Source of the DNA: Actinacidiphila yeochonensis CN732
GTDB taxonomy: Bacteria; Actinomycetota; Actinomycetes; Streptomycetales; Streptomycetaceae
Length of the DNA: 64,000 bases
Assembly: GCF_000745345.1 (NCBI RefSeq)
Contig: NZ_JQNR01000005.1
Coordinates: forward strand, 62,001-126,000
Direction of reading: 5' to 3'
The notes beneath the pieces are model-generated. The model did not search any database and had not been told where the DNA came from. It worked only from the letters and a program-made list of their open reading frames with translations. The translations under genes and the position numbers were made by a program. Positions 8,243 through 16,376 of this stretch are shown here, one piece after another; position 1 is the stretch's first letter, and each line of letters begins with the position of its first letter.

Positions 8243-9625
8243 TCAGGAGCCGCCGGCGAGGAAGCCCAGCAGGTCCTGGCGGCTGACCACGTTCGTCGGC
8301 TTGCCCTCGACCAGGACCACCGCCGCGTCGGCGCCCTCCAGCACCGCCATCAGGTCGCCGATCCGCTCGCCGGAGCCGACCTGCGGCAGCGGCGGGCACA
8401 GGTGCCGCTCCAGCGGGTCCTCCAGGGTGGCGCGGCCGCTGAAGAGCGCGTCCAGCAGGTCGCGCTCCACCACCGAGCCGATCACCTCCGCCGCCATCAC
8501 GTCGGGGTGCCCGGCGCCCGGCTTGACCACCGGCATCTGCGAGACGCCGTACTCGCGCAGCACCTCGATGGCCTGGCCGACCGTCTCCTCGGGGTGCATG
8601 TGGACGAGGTTGGGCAGTCCGCCGCCCCGCTGGGCGAGCACGTCGGCCACCCGGGGCTCGCCCTCGCCCTCGTCGAGGAAGCCGTGGGAGCCCATCCACT
8701 CGTCGCTGAAGATCTTCGACAGGTAGCCGCGCCCGCTGTCCGGCAGCAGGACCACCACCACGTCCTGCGGGCCGAGCCGCTCCGCGACCCGCAGCGCGGC
8801 GACCACCGCCATGCCGCAGGAGCCGCCGACCAGCAGCCCCTCCTCGCGGGCCAGCCGACGCGTCATCTGGAAGGAGTCCTTGTCCGAGACGGCGACGATC
8901 TCGTCGGCGACGTCGCGGTCGTACGCGGTGGGCCAGAAGTCCTCGCCCACCCCTTCCACGAGGTACGGCCGGCCCGAGCCGCCGCTGTAGACGGAGCCCT
9001 CGGGGTCCGCCCCGACCACCCGCACCCTGCCCTCGGAGGCGTCCTTGAGGTAGCGGCCGGTGCCCGAGATGGTGCCGCCGGTGCCGACGCCGGCCACGAA
9101 GTGGGTGATCCGGCCTTCGGTCTGCCGCCACAGCTCCGGGCCGGTGGAGTGGTAGTGGGACAGCGGGTTGTGGGGGTTGCTGTACTGGTCGGGCTTCCAG
9201 GCACCGGGGGTCTCCCGCACCAGGCGGTCGGAGACGTTGTAGTAGGAGTCGGGGTGCTCGGGGTCCACCGCGGTCGGGCAGACCACGACCTCGGCGCCGT
9301 ACGCGCGCAGCACGTTGATCTTGTCCGTGGACACCTTGTCCGGGCAGACGAACACGCAGCGGTAGCCCTTGCGCTGGGCGACCAGCGCCAGTCCGACCCC
9401 GGTGTTCCCGGAGGTGGGCTCGACGATCGTGCCGCCGGGCCGCAGCTCCCCGCTCTTCTCGGCGGCTTCGATCATCCGCAGGGCGATACGGTCCTTCACC
9501 GACCCGCCGGGGTTGAAGTACTCGACCTTCGCGAGAACGGTCGCGGTGATGCCCTCGGTCACGCTGTTGAGCCTCACCAGCGGAGTGTTGCCGACGAGGC
9601 TGATCATCGAGTCGTGATACTGCAC
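8243..9625 (-). CDS. Cystathionine beta-synthase
   Basis: 460 aa, fold-type II PLP enzyme with a C-terminal regulatory CBS pair. The PLP lysine is in 'NPGGSVKDRI' (K44), the substrate loop 'TSGNTG' is at 71-76, and the phosphate cup 'GTGGTISGTG' is near residue 180. Residues ~335-455 form two CBS motifs ('VGQAIEVLREYGVSQMPVV' and 'IGDLMAVLEGADAAVVLVE'). It condenses serine with homocysteine to cystathionine in reverse transsulfuration. The architecture matches classical CBS rather than O-acetylserine sulfhydrylase, which lacks the CBS pair. No N-terminal heme-binding extension is present, as usual for bacteria. It is divergent from the SGNH hydrolase gene, with a 210-bp shared upstream region. 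Confidence 0.93.
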   Translation of the reverse strand: MQYHDSMISLVGNTPLVRLNSVTEGITATVLAKVEYFNPGGSVKDRIALRMIEAAEKSGELRPGGTIVEPTSGNTGVGLALVAQRKGYRCVFVCPDKVSTDKINVLRAYGAEVVVCPTAVDPEHPDSYYNVSDRLVRETPGAWKPDQYSNPHNPLSHYHSTGPELWRQTEGRITHFVAGVGTGGTISGTGRYLKDASEGRVRVVGADPEGSVYSGGSGRPYLVEGVGEDFWPTAYDRDVADEIVAVSDKDSFQMTRRLAREEGLLVGGSCGMAVVAALRVAERLGPQDVVVVLLPDSGRGYLSKIFSDEWMGSHGFLDEGEGEPRVADVLAQRGGGLPNLVHMHPEETVGQAIEVLREYGVSQMPVVKPGAGHPDVMAAEVIGSVVERDLLDALFSGRATLEDPLERHLCPPLPQVGSGERIGDLMAVLEGADAAVVLVEGKPTNVVSRQDLLGFLAGGS

Positions 9626-9835
9626 CGTGTGGTCTCCGGGTTCTCCGAGATGGTGGCCCCCAGGTTAGGGGCTGCGGGCCGGGCGGGGAGGGAAGCCGGC
9701 GCAGTCCGCCCCGCACCGGGAGCGCGGGCGGCTGGGAACGCGTGCGGGTGGCGGCGTTGACGTGGGTAGAGGTGATCCGCGGGCGGTGTCCGCGTACGGG
9801 CCGGACAGTCGGGACCAGACGGAGGTGGCCGGACG

Positions 9836-10870
9836 ATGTCGACGAGGGCGAGGGTGGCGCGGCGGATCGCGACCGCGGCGGCGGTCGGCGGCGGTGGCGT
9901 CAGCCTGCTGGGCGGGGCGGCCGTCGGCCTGCTGCTGACGGAGGTGCGGCTGGCCAAGCGGGTGGTCGGCGGCTCGGGGGACATCCCGCCGCGGGCCAAC
10001 GGCCGGTACGGCGCGGCCTTCGCCGGGCTCAGCGAGGAGCCGCCGCTGCGGCTGGGCTTCCTCGGCGACTCGACCGCCGCGGGCCAGGGGGTGCGGCGGG
10101 CCCGGGAGACCCCGGGGGCGCTGCTGGCCTCGGGGCTCGCCGCGGTCGCCGAGCGGCCGGTGAGCCTGGTGAACGTGGCCCTGCCGGGGGCCCGGTCCAC
10201 CGACCTGGAGCGGCAGGTGACGCTGCTGCTGGACGCGGTGGTGCCGCCGCCGGAGGTCGTGGTGGTGATGATCGGCGCCAACGACGTCACCCACCGGATG
10301 CCGCTGGCCGAGTCGGTACGGCTGCTGTCGGAGGCGGTGCGGCGGCTGCGCGCGGCGGGCTGCGAGGTGGTGGTGGGCACCTGCCCCGACCTGGGCTCGG
10401 TGGAGCCGGTCTACCAGCCGCTGCGCTGGCTGGCCCGCCGCGCCTCGCGCCAGCTGGCGGCGGCCCAGACGATCGCGGCGGTGGGGCTGGGCGCGCGGAC
10501 GGTCTCCCTCGGCGACCTGCTCGGCCCGGAGTTCGAGGCCCGGCCGCGCGAGCTGTTCGGCCCGGACAACTTCCACCCGTCGGCCGAGGGGTACGCCACC
10601 GCCGCGATGGCCGTGCTGCCGACCCTGTGCGCCGCGCTGGGCCTGTGGCCGGAGGCGGACGAACGGCCGGACGCGCGGCGCGGCGAGGGCTTCCTGCCGG
10701 TCGCGGAGGCGGCGGCGGAGGCGGCGTCCGAGGGCGGCACGGAGGTGGCCGCGGCGCTGCCGGACGCCTCCGGCCGCTGGGGTCGCTGGGCGCTGCTGAA
10801 GCGGCGCCGGCGGAGGCTGCTGGAGCAGGAGCACCCGCAGCGGGAGCCGGCGGCCGAACGCGCTGAGTGA
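9836..10870 (+). CDS. SGNH/GDSL-type hydrolase (esterase/lipase)
   Basis: 344 aa. An N-terminal hydrophobic stretch (residues ~12-35) without a clear signal-peptidase site suggests a membrane anchor. The SGNH blocks are all present: 'GFLGDSTAAGQG' (nucleophile S79), a Gly in 'NVALPGARS' (block II), 'MIGANDVTH' (N149, block III) and 'DNFHPS' (D244 and H247, block V). The C-terminal ~70 residues are low-complexity, Ala/Glu/Arg-rich and probably disordered. The reaction should be ester hydrolysis; the substrate is unknown and could be lipid or acetylated cell-wall sugars. A hairpin at 10960-10987 probably ends the transcript. Confidence 0.9.
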   Translation: MSTRARVARRIATAAAVGGGGVSLLGGAAVGLLLTEVRLAKRVVGGSGDIPPRANGRYGAAFAGLSEEPPLRLGFLGDSTAAGQGVRRARETPGALLASGLAAVAERPVSLVNVALPGARSTDLERQVTLLLDAVVPPPEVVVVMIGANDVTHRMPLAESVRLLSEAVRRLRAAGCEVVVGTCPDLGSVEPVYQPLRWLARRASRQLAAAQTIAAVGLGARTVSLGDLLGPEFEARPRELFGPDNFHPSAEGYATAAMAVLPTLCAALGLWPEADERPDARRGEGFLPVAEAAAEAASEGGTEVAAALPDASGRWGRWALLKRRRRRLLEQEHPQREPAAERAE

Positions 10871-10959
10871 CGGACGGCGGGCCGGGCGCCGCCCGCCACG
10901 GGGCAAGGCCCCGCGGAAGAAGGCGGCGGACGCTGCTCCGACCGGGTGGCGGACGGGGT

Positions 10960-10987
10960 GGCGGGCGCCTCGCGAGAGGTACCCGCC
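10960..10987 (+). terminator. Hairpin after SGNH hydrolase gene
   Basis: GGCGGG (10960-10965) pairs with CCCGCC (10982-10987), and CCTC pairs with GAGG around a GCGA tetraloop, with small internal loops. It lies 90 bp past the stop. A second short hairpin, GGAGGGC (11020-11026) with GCCCTCC (11035-11041), follows. Neither has a U-tract, which is usual in streptomycetes. Confidence 0.55.
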
Positions 10988-11151
10988 GGCCCCCTGCGGT
11001 GACCTCCAGGGGTGCTCTGGGAGGGCCCCGCAGAGCCCTCCGAGGGCCCTCCGGCGGCCCTCTGGTTCGCTCAAGCGAGCGCCGGGGGTACGCTGCTGAG
11101 CGGGTTTCGGGCGCCTTCCGGGGCGCCGCGGCGGTGGCGGACGAAGAACCT

Positions 11152-11169
11152 TTGTGAAACTCTTCACAT
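11152..11169 (+). promoter_or_regulatory. Rex operator (ROP), distal
   Basis: TTGTGAA-ACTC-TTCACAT. It matches the Rex consensus TTGTGAAnnnnTTCACAA at 13 of 14 defined positions. Rex is the actinobacterial NADH/NAD+ sensing repressor of respiratory genes. The site is ~283 bp before the ndh start codon, in an otherwise gene-free region, so control of ndh is the sensible inference. Confidence 0.75.
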
Positions 11170-11400
11170 GAACTCGCCGCCGATGGACCCGGATTTCCAA
11201 GGTTCGAGCCCTCAAACCCCCTGGATTCCTTGGCCGGTCACTGTTTCGGCCAGATTGCGGCGGACGGCACCCGCGCCGCCCCCGTCGCGATCGGCGCTGC
11301 TCAGCGCCGTGTATAACCACCAGAGGCCGTTAACGCCCCGTTCGCACCCCGGTGCCCCTTCGATTGAAGCTGGGCATTATACCAGGGGGCACCCCCATCC

Positions 11401-11418
11401 TTGTGAAGGGGCTCACGA
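11401..11418 (+). promoter_or_regulatory. Second, imperfect Rex-like operator next to ndh
   Basis: TTGTGAA-GGGG-CTCACGA. The left half-site is perfect and the right half matches 5 of 7. It ends 33 bp before the ndh ATG, in a position where a repressor could block transcription initiation or early elongation. Confidence 0.5.
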
Positions 11419-11451
11419 GGTACCCCCTCGGACGTACTGGATACTCAAAGC

Positions 11452-12837
11452 ATGAGCACCACGGAGCGTCCACGGATTCTCGTCGTAGGCGGCGGTTACG
11501 TCGGCCTGTACGCGGCGCGTCGCATCATGAAGAAGATGCGGTACGGCGAGGCGACTGTCACGGTCGTCGACCCGCGCTCGTACATGACGTACCAGCCCTT
11601 CCTTCCCGAAACCGCAGCAGGAAGCATCTCCCCGCGGCATGTCGTCGTCCCGCTGCGACGCGTCCTCCCCGGGGCCGAGGTGCTCACCGGCCGCGTCTCC
11701 AGCATCGACCAGGACCGCAAGGTCGCCGTGGTCGAGCCGCTCGTGGGCGACTCCTACGAGCTCCCCTTCGACTACCTGGTGATCGCGCTCGGCGCCGTCT
11801 CCCGCACCTTCCCGATCCCCGGCCTGGCCGAGAACGGCATCGGCATGAAGGGTGTGGAGGAGGCGATCGGCCTGCGCAACCACATCCTGGAGCAGCTGGA
11901 CAAGGCCGACTCCACCACCGACGAGGAGATCCGCCGCAAGGCGCTCACCTTCGTCTTCGTCGGCGGCGGCTTCGCCGGTGCGGAGACCGTCGGCGAGGTC
12001 GAGGACATGGCCCGCGACGCCGCCAAGTACTACCCGAACGTCAAGCGCGAGGACATGCGCTTCATCCTCGTCGACGCCGCGGACAAGATCCTCCCCGAGG
12101 TCGGCCCGCAGCTGGGCCGCTGGGGCCTGGAGCACCTCCAGGAGCGCGGTATCGAGATCTACCTCGGTACGTCCATGAAGTCCTGTGTCGACAAGCACGT
12201 GGTGCTCGCCAACGGGCTCGAGGTCGACGCGTCCACCATCGTCTGGACCGCGGGCGTCAAGCCCAACCCGGCGCTGGCCCGCTTCGGCCTGCCGCTGGGC
12301 CCGCGCGGCCACGTGGACACCGCGACCACCCTCCAGGTCCAGGGCACGGACTACATCTGGGCCGCCGGCGACAACGCGCAGGTCCCCGACCTCGCCGCCG
12401 GCGAGGGTGCCTGGTGCCCGCCGAACGCGCAGCACGCGCTGCGGCAGGCCAAGGTGCTCGGCGACAACGTGGTGTCCGGGATGCGCGGCTTCCCGCAGGG
12501 CGACTACAAGCACGCCAACAAGGGCGCCGTGGCGGGCCTGGGCCTGCACAAGGGCGTGGCGATGATCGTCCTCGGCGGACGGAAGATCAAGCTCAAGGGC
12601 CGTCTCGCCTGGTACATGCACCGCGGCTACCACGGCCTGGCCGTGCCGACCTGGAACCGCAAGATCCGGGTCTTCGCCGACTGGACGCTCGGCATGTTCC
12701 TCAAGCGCGAGGTCGTCTCGCTCGGCGCGATCGAGAACCCCCGCGAGGAGTTCTACGAGGCCGCCCGGCCCGCCCCGGCCCCGGCCGCGGAGAAGAAGGC
12801 CGACGGCAGCCCGGAGACCGCGAAGGTCGCCTCCTGA
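11452..12837 (+). CDS. ndh: Type II NADH dehydrogenase (NDH-2)
   Basis: 461 aa flavoprotein of the two-dinucleotide-binding-fold family. The FAD site 'ILVVGGGYVGLYAARR' is at residues 9-24, and the NADH-binding fold 'FVFVGGGFAGAETVGEVE' is near residue 165. 'TIVWTAGVKPNP' and 'YIWAAGDNAQVPD' (second FAD contact) follow, and an amphipathic C-terminal region around 'MFLKREVVSLG' is typical of membrane-attached NDH-2. It oxidises NADH and reduces menaquinone without pumping protons. Length fits the family. The upstream Rex-type operators suggest repression when the NADH/NAD+ ratio is low. A strong terminator follows. Confidence 0.93.
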   Translation: MSTTERPRILVVGGGYVGLYAARRIMKKMRYGEATVTVVDPRSYMTYQPFLPETAAGSISPRHVVVPLRRVLPGAEVLTGRVSSIDQDRKVAVVEPLVGDSYELPFDYLVIALGAVSRTFPIPGLAENGIGMKGVEEAIGLRNHILEQLDKADSTTDEEIRRKALTFVFVGGGFAGAETVGEVEDMARDAAKYYPNVKREDMRFILVDAADKILPEVGPQLGRWGLEHLQERGIEIYLGTSMKSCVDKHVVLANGLEVDASTIVWTAGVKPNPALARFGLPLGPRGHVDTATTLQVQGTDYIWAAGDNAQVPDLAAGEGAWCPPNAQHALRQAKVLGDNVVSGMRGFPQGDYKHANKGAVAGLGLHKGVAMIVLGGRKIKLKGRLAWYMHRGYHGLAVPTWNRKIRVFADWTLGMFLKREVVSLGAIENPREEFYEAARPAPAPAAEKKADGSPETAKVAS

Positions 12838-12926
12838 CGGCCGGCCCGACCGGCTGACGGTCGGACGCCGCGCCGGACCGGTCCGCGAGGACCCTCCGGC
12901 GACCGGCTCCGCCGTCACGCAGACGA

Positions 12927-12970
12927 CGCCGAAGGGCGCCCGCCATCCGTGGTGCGGGCGCCCTTCGGCG
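12927..12970 (+). terminator. Strong hairpin terminator after ndh
   Basis: A perfect 17-bp stem: 12927-12943 (cgccgaagggcgcccgc) pairs with 12954-12970, with a 10-nt loop. It lies 90 bp beyond the ndh stop and before the cfa promoter region. Confidence 0.85.
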
Positions 12971-13206
12971 TTCCCGTCGCCGGCCGCGGCCGGCCGCCCC
13001 ATGCCGGCCGCCGCCTCCACCCCCGCGCACCGCCGTCCACCCCGCGCACCGCCGTCCGCTCCCGTCCCGTGCCGTCCACCCGTCCGTCGCTGTCCCATGC
13101 CTTCCGTTTGCCGTCCGCTCCTGGCAGCCCCCAACTGCGTGTATCCGCAACGTATATTTACGCGCCAGCGGCTCCGGGGAGGGGTTCCGGACGTACGCTC
13201 AAGGGC
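12971..13206 (+). promoter_or_regulatory. cfa upstream region
   Basis: The block 13140-13165 is distinctly AT-rich for this genome and contains TATATT (13153-13158), a plausible -10 element about 50 bp before the cfa ATG. No canonical -35 was found. Confidence 0.4.
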
Positions 13207-14529
13207 ATGGCTGACGCGGCACAACGCACCATCGACCTCGCCGAACAGGCCCTCGCCACACCGTTCCCATTGCGCGTGCGCGCCTGGGACGGCAGCGAGG
13301 CCGGTCCGTCCGGCGCTCCCGTACTCGTCTTGCGCCGGCGCAGGGCCCTGCGCCGGCTGCTGTGGCGGCCCGGCGAACTGGGCCTCGCGCGGGCCTGGGT
13401 GGCGGGGGACCTGGACGTGGAGGGCGACCTCTACACCGCCCTGGACTCGCTCGCCGGGCTGCTGTGGGAGCGGGATCCCGGGGAGAGTCCGGGCGGTCTC
13501 GCCGCCGGCGCCCGCCGTACCGCGGCCCTGCTGCGCGATCCGGACACCTACCGGCTGCTGCGCGACGCCGCACGGCTGGCCGGCCCGGGGCTCCCGCCGG
13601 CCGCACCGGTGGAGGAGGCCCGCCGGCGCGGCGGGACGGCGCACACCAGGGGCCGCGACCGGGCCGCGATCTCCCACCACTACGACGTGGGCAACGCCTT
13701 CTACGAGATGGTGCTCGGCCCGTCGATGGTCTACTCGTGCGCCGTCTGGGAGAAGCCGGACACCACCCTGGAGGAGGCGCAGGCCGCCAAACTCGACCTG
13801 GTCTGCCGCAAGCTGGGGCTCTCGGCGGGACAGCGGCTGCTCGACGTGGGCTGCGGCTGGGGCTCCATGGTGCTGCACGCGGCCGAGCACTACGGGGTGC
13901 GCGCGACCGGTGTCACCCTCTCCACCGAGCAGGCCGCGTACGCGCGCAAGCGGGTGGCGGACGCCGGCCTCACCGAGCGGATCGAGATCCGGGTGCAGGA
14001 CTACCGCGACGTCACCGACGGCCCCTACGACGCCATCTCGTCCATCGGCATGGCCGAGCACGTCGGCAGCGAGCGCTACCTGGAGTACGCCGGCGACCTG
14101 TACGCGCTGCTGCGGCCCGGCGGCCGGCTGCTGAACCACCAGATCGCCCGGCGCCCGCTGGCCGACGAGGACGCCTACACCATCGACGAGTTCATCGACC
14201 GGTACGTCTTCCCCGACGGCGAGCTCTCCCCGATCGGTACCACGGTGGCCCGGCTGGAGGAGGCCGGGTTCGAGGTGCGCGACGTGGAGGCGCTGCGGGA
14301 GCACTACGGCCGCACCCTGCGCGCCTGGGTGGCCAACCTGGAAGCCCGGTGGCCGGACGCGGTGGCGGCCACCAGCCCGGGTCGCGCCCGGGTGTGGCGC
14401 CTCTACATGGCCGCCTCGGCGCTGGCCTTCGAGCGCAACCGGATCGGCGTCAACCAGGTGCTGGCGGTGCGCACGGAGCCGGGCGGCGCGGCCGGGCTGC
14501 CGCCCACCCGCACCACGTGGTTGTCCTGA
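13207..14529 (+). CDS. cfa: Cyclopropane-fatty-acyl-phospholipid synthase family protein
   Basis: 440 aa from ATG 13207; the frame is open further upstream but that part is not protein-like. Residues 1-125 form the N-terminal lipid-binding domain. 'SHHYDVGNAFYEMVLG' (156-171) is the family signature, and 'LLDVGCGWGS' (211-220) is the SAM-binding glycine loop. The C-terminal half contains 'SIGMAEHVGSERYLEY' and 'LLNHQIARR', where the family has its catalytic Glu/His cluster. It transfers a methylene group from SAM to a cis double bond of phospholipid acyl chains, or a methyl group if it acts like the tuberculostearic-type relatives. Monocistronic, with a terminator on each side. Confidence 0.9.
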   Translation: MADAAQRTIDLAEQALATPFPLRVRAWDGSEAGPSGAPVLVLRRRRALRRLLWRPGELGLARAWVAGDLDVEGDLYTALDSLAGLLWERDPGESPGGLAAGARRTAALLRDPDTYRLLRDAARLAGPGLPPAAPVEEARRRGGTAHTRGRDRAAISHHYDVGNAFYEMVLGPSMVYSCAVWEKPDTTLEEAQAAKLDLVCRKLGLSAGQRLLDVGCGWGSMVLHAAEHYGVRATGVTLSTEQAAYARKRVADAGLTERIEIRVQDYRDVTDGPYDAISSIGMAEHVGSERYLEYAGDLYALLRPGGRLLNHQIARRPLADEDAYTIDEFIDRYVFPDGELSPIGTTVARLEEAGFEVRDVEALREHYGRTLRAWVANLEARWPDAVAATSPGRARVWRLYMAASALAFERNRIGVNQVLAVRTEPGGAAGLPPTRTTWLS

Positions 14530-14550
14530 CCGGACCGCCGCCGCTGTCTC

Positions 14551-14594
14551 CGGGCCGCCGGGCGGACCCCGAAAGGGTGTCCCCGGGCGGCCCG
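14551..14594 (+). terminator. Hairpin after cfa
   Basis: CGGGCCGCC (14551-14559) pairs with GGCGGCCCG (14586-14594), extended inward by GGACCC/GGGTGTCC around 'cgaaa'. It starts 22 bp after the cfa stop. Confidence 0.7.
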
Positions 14595-14819
14595 CGGGGC
14601 GGTCGCGGAGAACGCTGTCATTCCCCTTGCCCGGAAAGCCCGCCGCTCGCGGTCGCGGGGTCCTGGGCCGGAATACCGCGGCGGACACCGGGCGGGCACC
14701 GGACGGGCACCGGGCGAAAATGACGCCTCTTCAGTAACCCTTAAAATAAGACAAGATGACTAGTTCGCCGTCCTGTTGACGACCCCCAACACGGTTACGC
14801 TTTTCACTGCGCCCCGCCG
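14595..14819 (+). promoter_or_regulatory. bldA promoter region
   Basis: The stretch 14725-14810 is AT-rich by local standards. TTGACG (14776-14781) matches a -35 hexamer, but the best following -10-like sequence (TACGCT, 14796-14801) is only 14 bp away. TAAAAT (14742-14747) is another -10 candidate. The region clearly looks promoter-like; the exact elements are not resolved. Confidence 0.5.
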
Positions 14820-14902
14820 CCCCGGATGGTGGAACGCAGACACGGCGAGCTTAAACCTCGCTGCCCCTCGGGGGCGTGCCGGTTCAAGTCCGGCTCCGGG
14901 GA
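14820..14902 (+). tRNA. bldA: tRNA-Leu (anticodon UAA), the bldA tRNA
   Basis: Full class II cloverleaf. The acceptor stem is CCCCGGA (14820-14826) with TCCGGGG (14895-14901), discriminator A at 14902. The D arm is GTG/CAC. The anticodon stem is GCGAG/CTCGC with loop CTTAAAC, so the anticodon is UAA. The long variable arm is GCCCC-TCG-GGGGC, and the T arm is GCCGG-TTCAAGT-CCGGC. CCA is not encoded. In streptomycetes this is the only tRNA reading the rare UUA codon efficiently; it is the developmental regulator bldA, needed for aerial growth and antibiotic production. The first base pair is C-G rather than the G-C I remember from S. coelicolor bldA. Confidence 0.95.
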
Positions 14903-14942
14903 CTTCGCCCCCCGAGGGGCCTGAACCGCGAAGACGACTCGG

Positions 14943-14971
14943 CTGACGGGGCGGACGTGCCGCCCCATCAG
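14943..14971 (+). terminator. Hairpin downstream of bldA
   Basis: GGGGCGG (14948-14954) pairs with CCGCCCC (14960-14966), flanked by CTGA/TCAG, with loop acgtg. A second 9-bp stem, CCGGGACGG (14977-14985) with CCGTCCCGG (15001-15009), follows. Either could end the tRNA precursor. Confidence 0.65.
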
Positions 14972-15009
14972 CGACGCCGGGACGGAGTGCCTCCCTCCTA
15001 CCGTCCCGG

Positions 15010-15473
15010 CCGCCCCCTCCCCCGCCAGGGGCCGCCCCCTCTCTGGAGCCGCCCGCACCGCGCGGAAAGTCCCAGGTCAGGCGTCAGAGCGGGGCTCGGG
15101 ACCCCGAGCCGGGCACGGCCGCGCCCGCCGGGAACCGGCGCGGCCGCCCCCAGCGCCGCACGGGACCCCGCCGCCCGTCCTTCCACCACGCGCGAGCCCC
15201 GCCCGGCCGCTTCCCCGCCGCGTGTGCGCCCTTCCGGGGCCGATCCGACAGGCCGTGCCGCGCCCCGCGCCGCCCTCCCGAACCGCCCGCCACCCCGCAC
15301 CACCACCCCAGCGGCCTCGTGCACGTGCATGTGCACACTCGGGCGGTACGACCTCGGAGGCCGCCGGAGCGCATGGAGCCCGCGCGCCAACGGCCCCGCG
15401 CGCCGGGGCGGACGGGCCATGAGCCAGAGGAGCGCATCGGCGGAGGCGCGTCAGGAGGAGTGCTCCGGGCGCG
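15010..15473. other. Gene-free, extremely GC-rich stretch
   Basis: Several ORFs overlap here on both strands, but all translate into Arg/Pro/Ala-rich sequence with no recognisable domain. One local drop in GC, at ~15318-15340, consists of alternating 'cacgtgcatgtgcac' purine-pyrimidine sequence (Z-DNA-prone palindromes). No gene is called. Confidence 0.45.
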
Positions 15474-16343
15474 TCAGGAGGAGCGCTCCGCGGAGGCGTG
15501 GAGCCGACCCGCCGAGGCGACCGTGGCGGCGGCCTCGCGTTCACTCAGGCCGGCGTGGACGGCCGCCGTGACCAGAGCCGGCGCGAGGGCTTCGCCGAAC
15601 CCCGCGTCGTACGCACGGCAGGCGGCCCAGAAGAGCCGGCCGTTGCGCTCCCCCTCCCGGGAGTCCAGCACGAAGCGCACCAGCGCCGCCGCCCGCTTCT
15701 CGGCCGGATGGCGGGGCTCGGCCCGGGGCGGGCGGTGCGGTGGCGGCGGGGCCGCCAGCCGAAGGAGTTCGGGTGGGGCCGGGGCGAGCACCTCGGCGGG
15801 GGCGCCGGGCGCGAGGGAGTAACGGCCCGCGACGGTACGGGAACCGGGCCCGACGACGTAACCGCCACCGCCGCGCACGTCTATCCCCGGGGCCAGCCGC
15901 CCCACGGAGTTGGACACCGGAGCGGGGGCGGTGAGCCACAGGTGGCGGCCGCCGCTGGGGGTCAGCACGGTCACCGTCGGCGGGAGGGCGAAGCCGTGCA
16001 CTCCGGCGAGGGCCGCCAGCGCGGCCACCCCGTCGGCCCCGTGCTTCACGTCGAGGTCGAGGCCGAGCAGGAACAGCGGGCCGACCCCGCAGGCCACGCC
16101 GTACCCCGTCGCCCAGGGGGCCACGGCGAACAGGGCGCGCACCCGGGCCGGGTCCGTGCTCGCGTCGTACACGCCGTGACCCGGCCGTCCGCACGCCCCG
16201 CGGCACTCGGTCGGGCGCGGCTCGTCGCGGTGCGGGGAGCGGACCGCGGGCAGCTTGGTACGCGACAGCGGGAAGACGGGCAGCCCGCGCGCGGCGGTGA
16301 CCAGCGCGGCGTGCAGGGCGCGGGTGTGGTCGGGGCGTGGCAT
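15474..16343 (-). CDS. Bifunctional DNA primase/polymerase (prim-pol) domain protein
   Basis: 289 aa. The start is placed at ATG 16343 because GGGAG lies 8 nt upstream and a LexA box occupies the sequence just beyond; an in-frame ATG at 16382 would put that operator inside the gene. Archaeo-eukaryotic-type primase features: metal-binding 'LGLDLDVKHG' (D96, D98), 'PSGGRHLWL' (129-137, conserved His) and 'PGIDVRGGGGYVVGPGS' (152-168), the classic prim-pol core. A short helical C-terminal domain follows (~210-289); no helicase is fused. Such proteins synthesise primers and extend them. Many belong to plasmids or integrative elements, but no integrase or transfer gene is present here, so a host repair or restart role under SOS control is inferred. 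Confidence 0.85.
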   Translation of the reverse strand: MPRPDHTRALHAALVTAARGLPVFPLSRTKLPAVRSPHRDEPRPTECRGACGRPGHGVYDASTDPARVRALFAVAPWATGYGVACGVGPLFLLGLDLDVKHGADGVAALAALAGVHGFALPPTVTVLTPSGGRHLWLTAPAPVSNSVGRLAPGIDVRGGGGYVVGPGSRTVAGRYSLAPGAPAEVLAPAPPELLRLAAPPPPHRPPRAEPRHPAEKRAAALVRFVLDSREGERNGRLFWAACRAYDAGFGEALAPALVTAAVHAGLSEREAAATVASAGRLHASAERSS

Positions 16344-16360
16344 CGCCTGCTCCCTGCTTG

Positions 16361-16376
16361 TCGAACGTGTGTTCGT
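16361..16376 (-). promoter_or_regulatory. LexA (SOS) box upstream of prim-pol
   Basis: TCGAAC-GTGT-GTTCGT matches the actinobacterial SOS box TCGAAC-N4-GTTCGA at 11 of 12 defined bases. It sits 18-33 bp upstream of the prim-pol ATG, an ideal repressor position. Confidence 0.8.

Larger units (their letters stand above)
10988..11451. other. Long ndh upstream region
   Basis: About 460 gene-free bases before ndh. Besides the two Rex-like sites it has AT-richer patches (TATAAC 11312-11317; 'cattatacc' 11375-11383) that could serve as -10 elements. No -35 stands out at the right spacing. A T-loop-like 'ggttcgagccc' (11200-11210) has no tRNA around it. Confidence 0.45.

Noticed and set aside
11195..11215. 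tRNA T-loop-like sequence ggttcgagccc
   Set aside because: No acceptor, D or anticodon arms can be formed around it.
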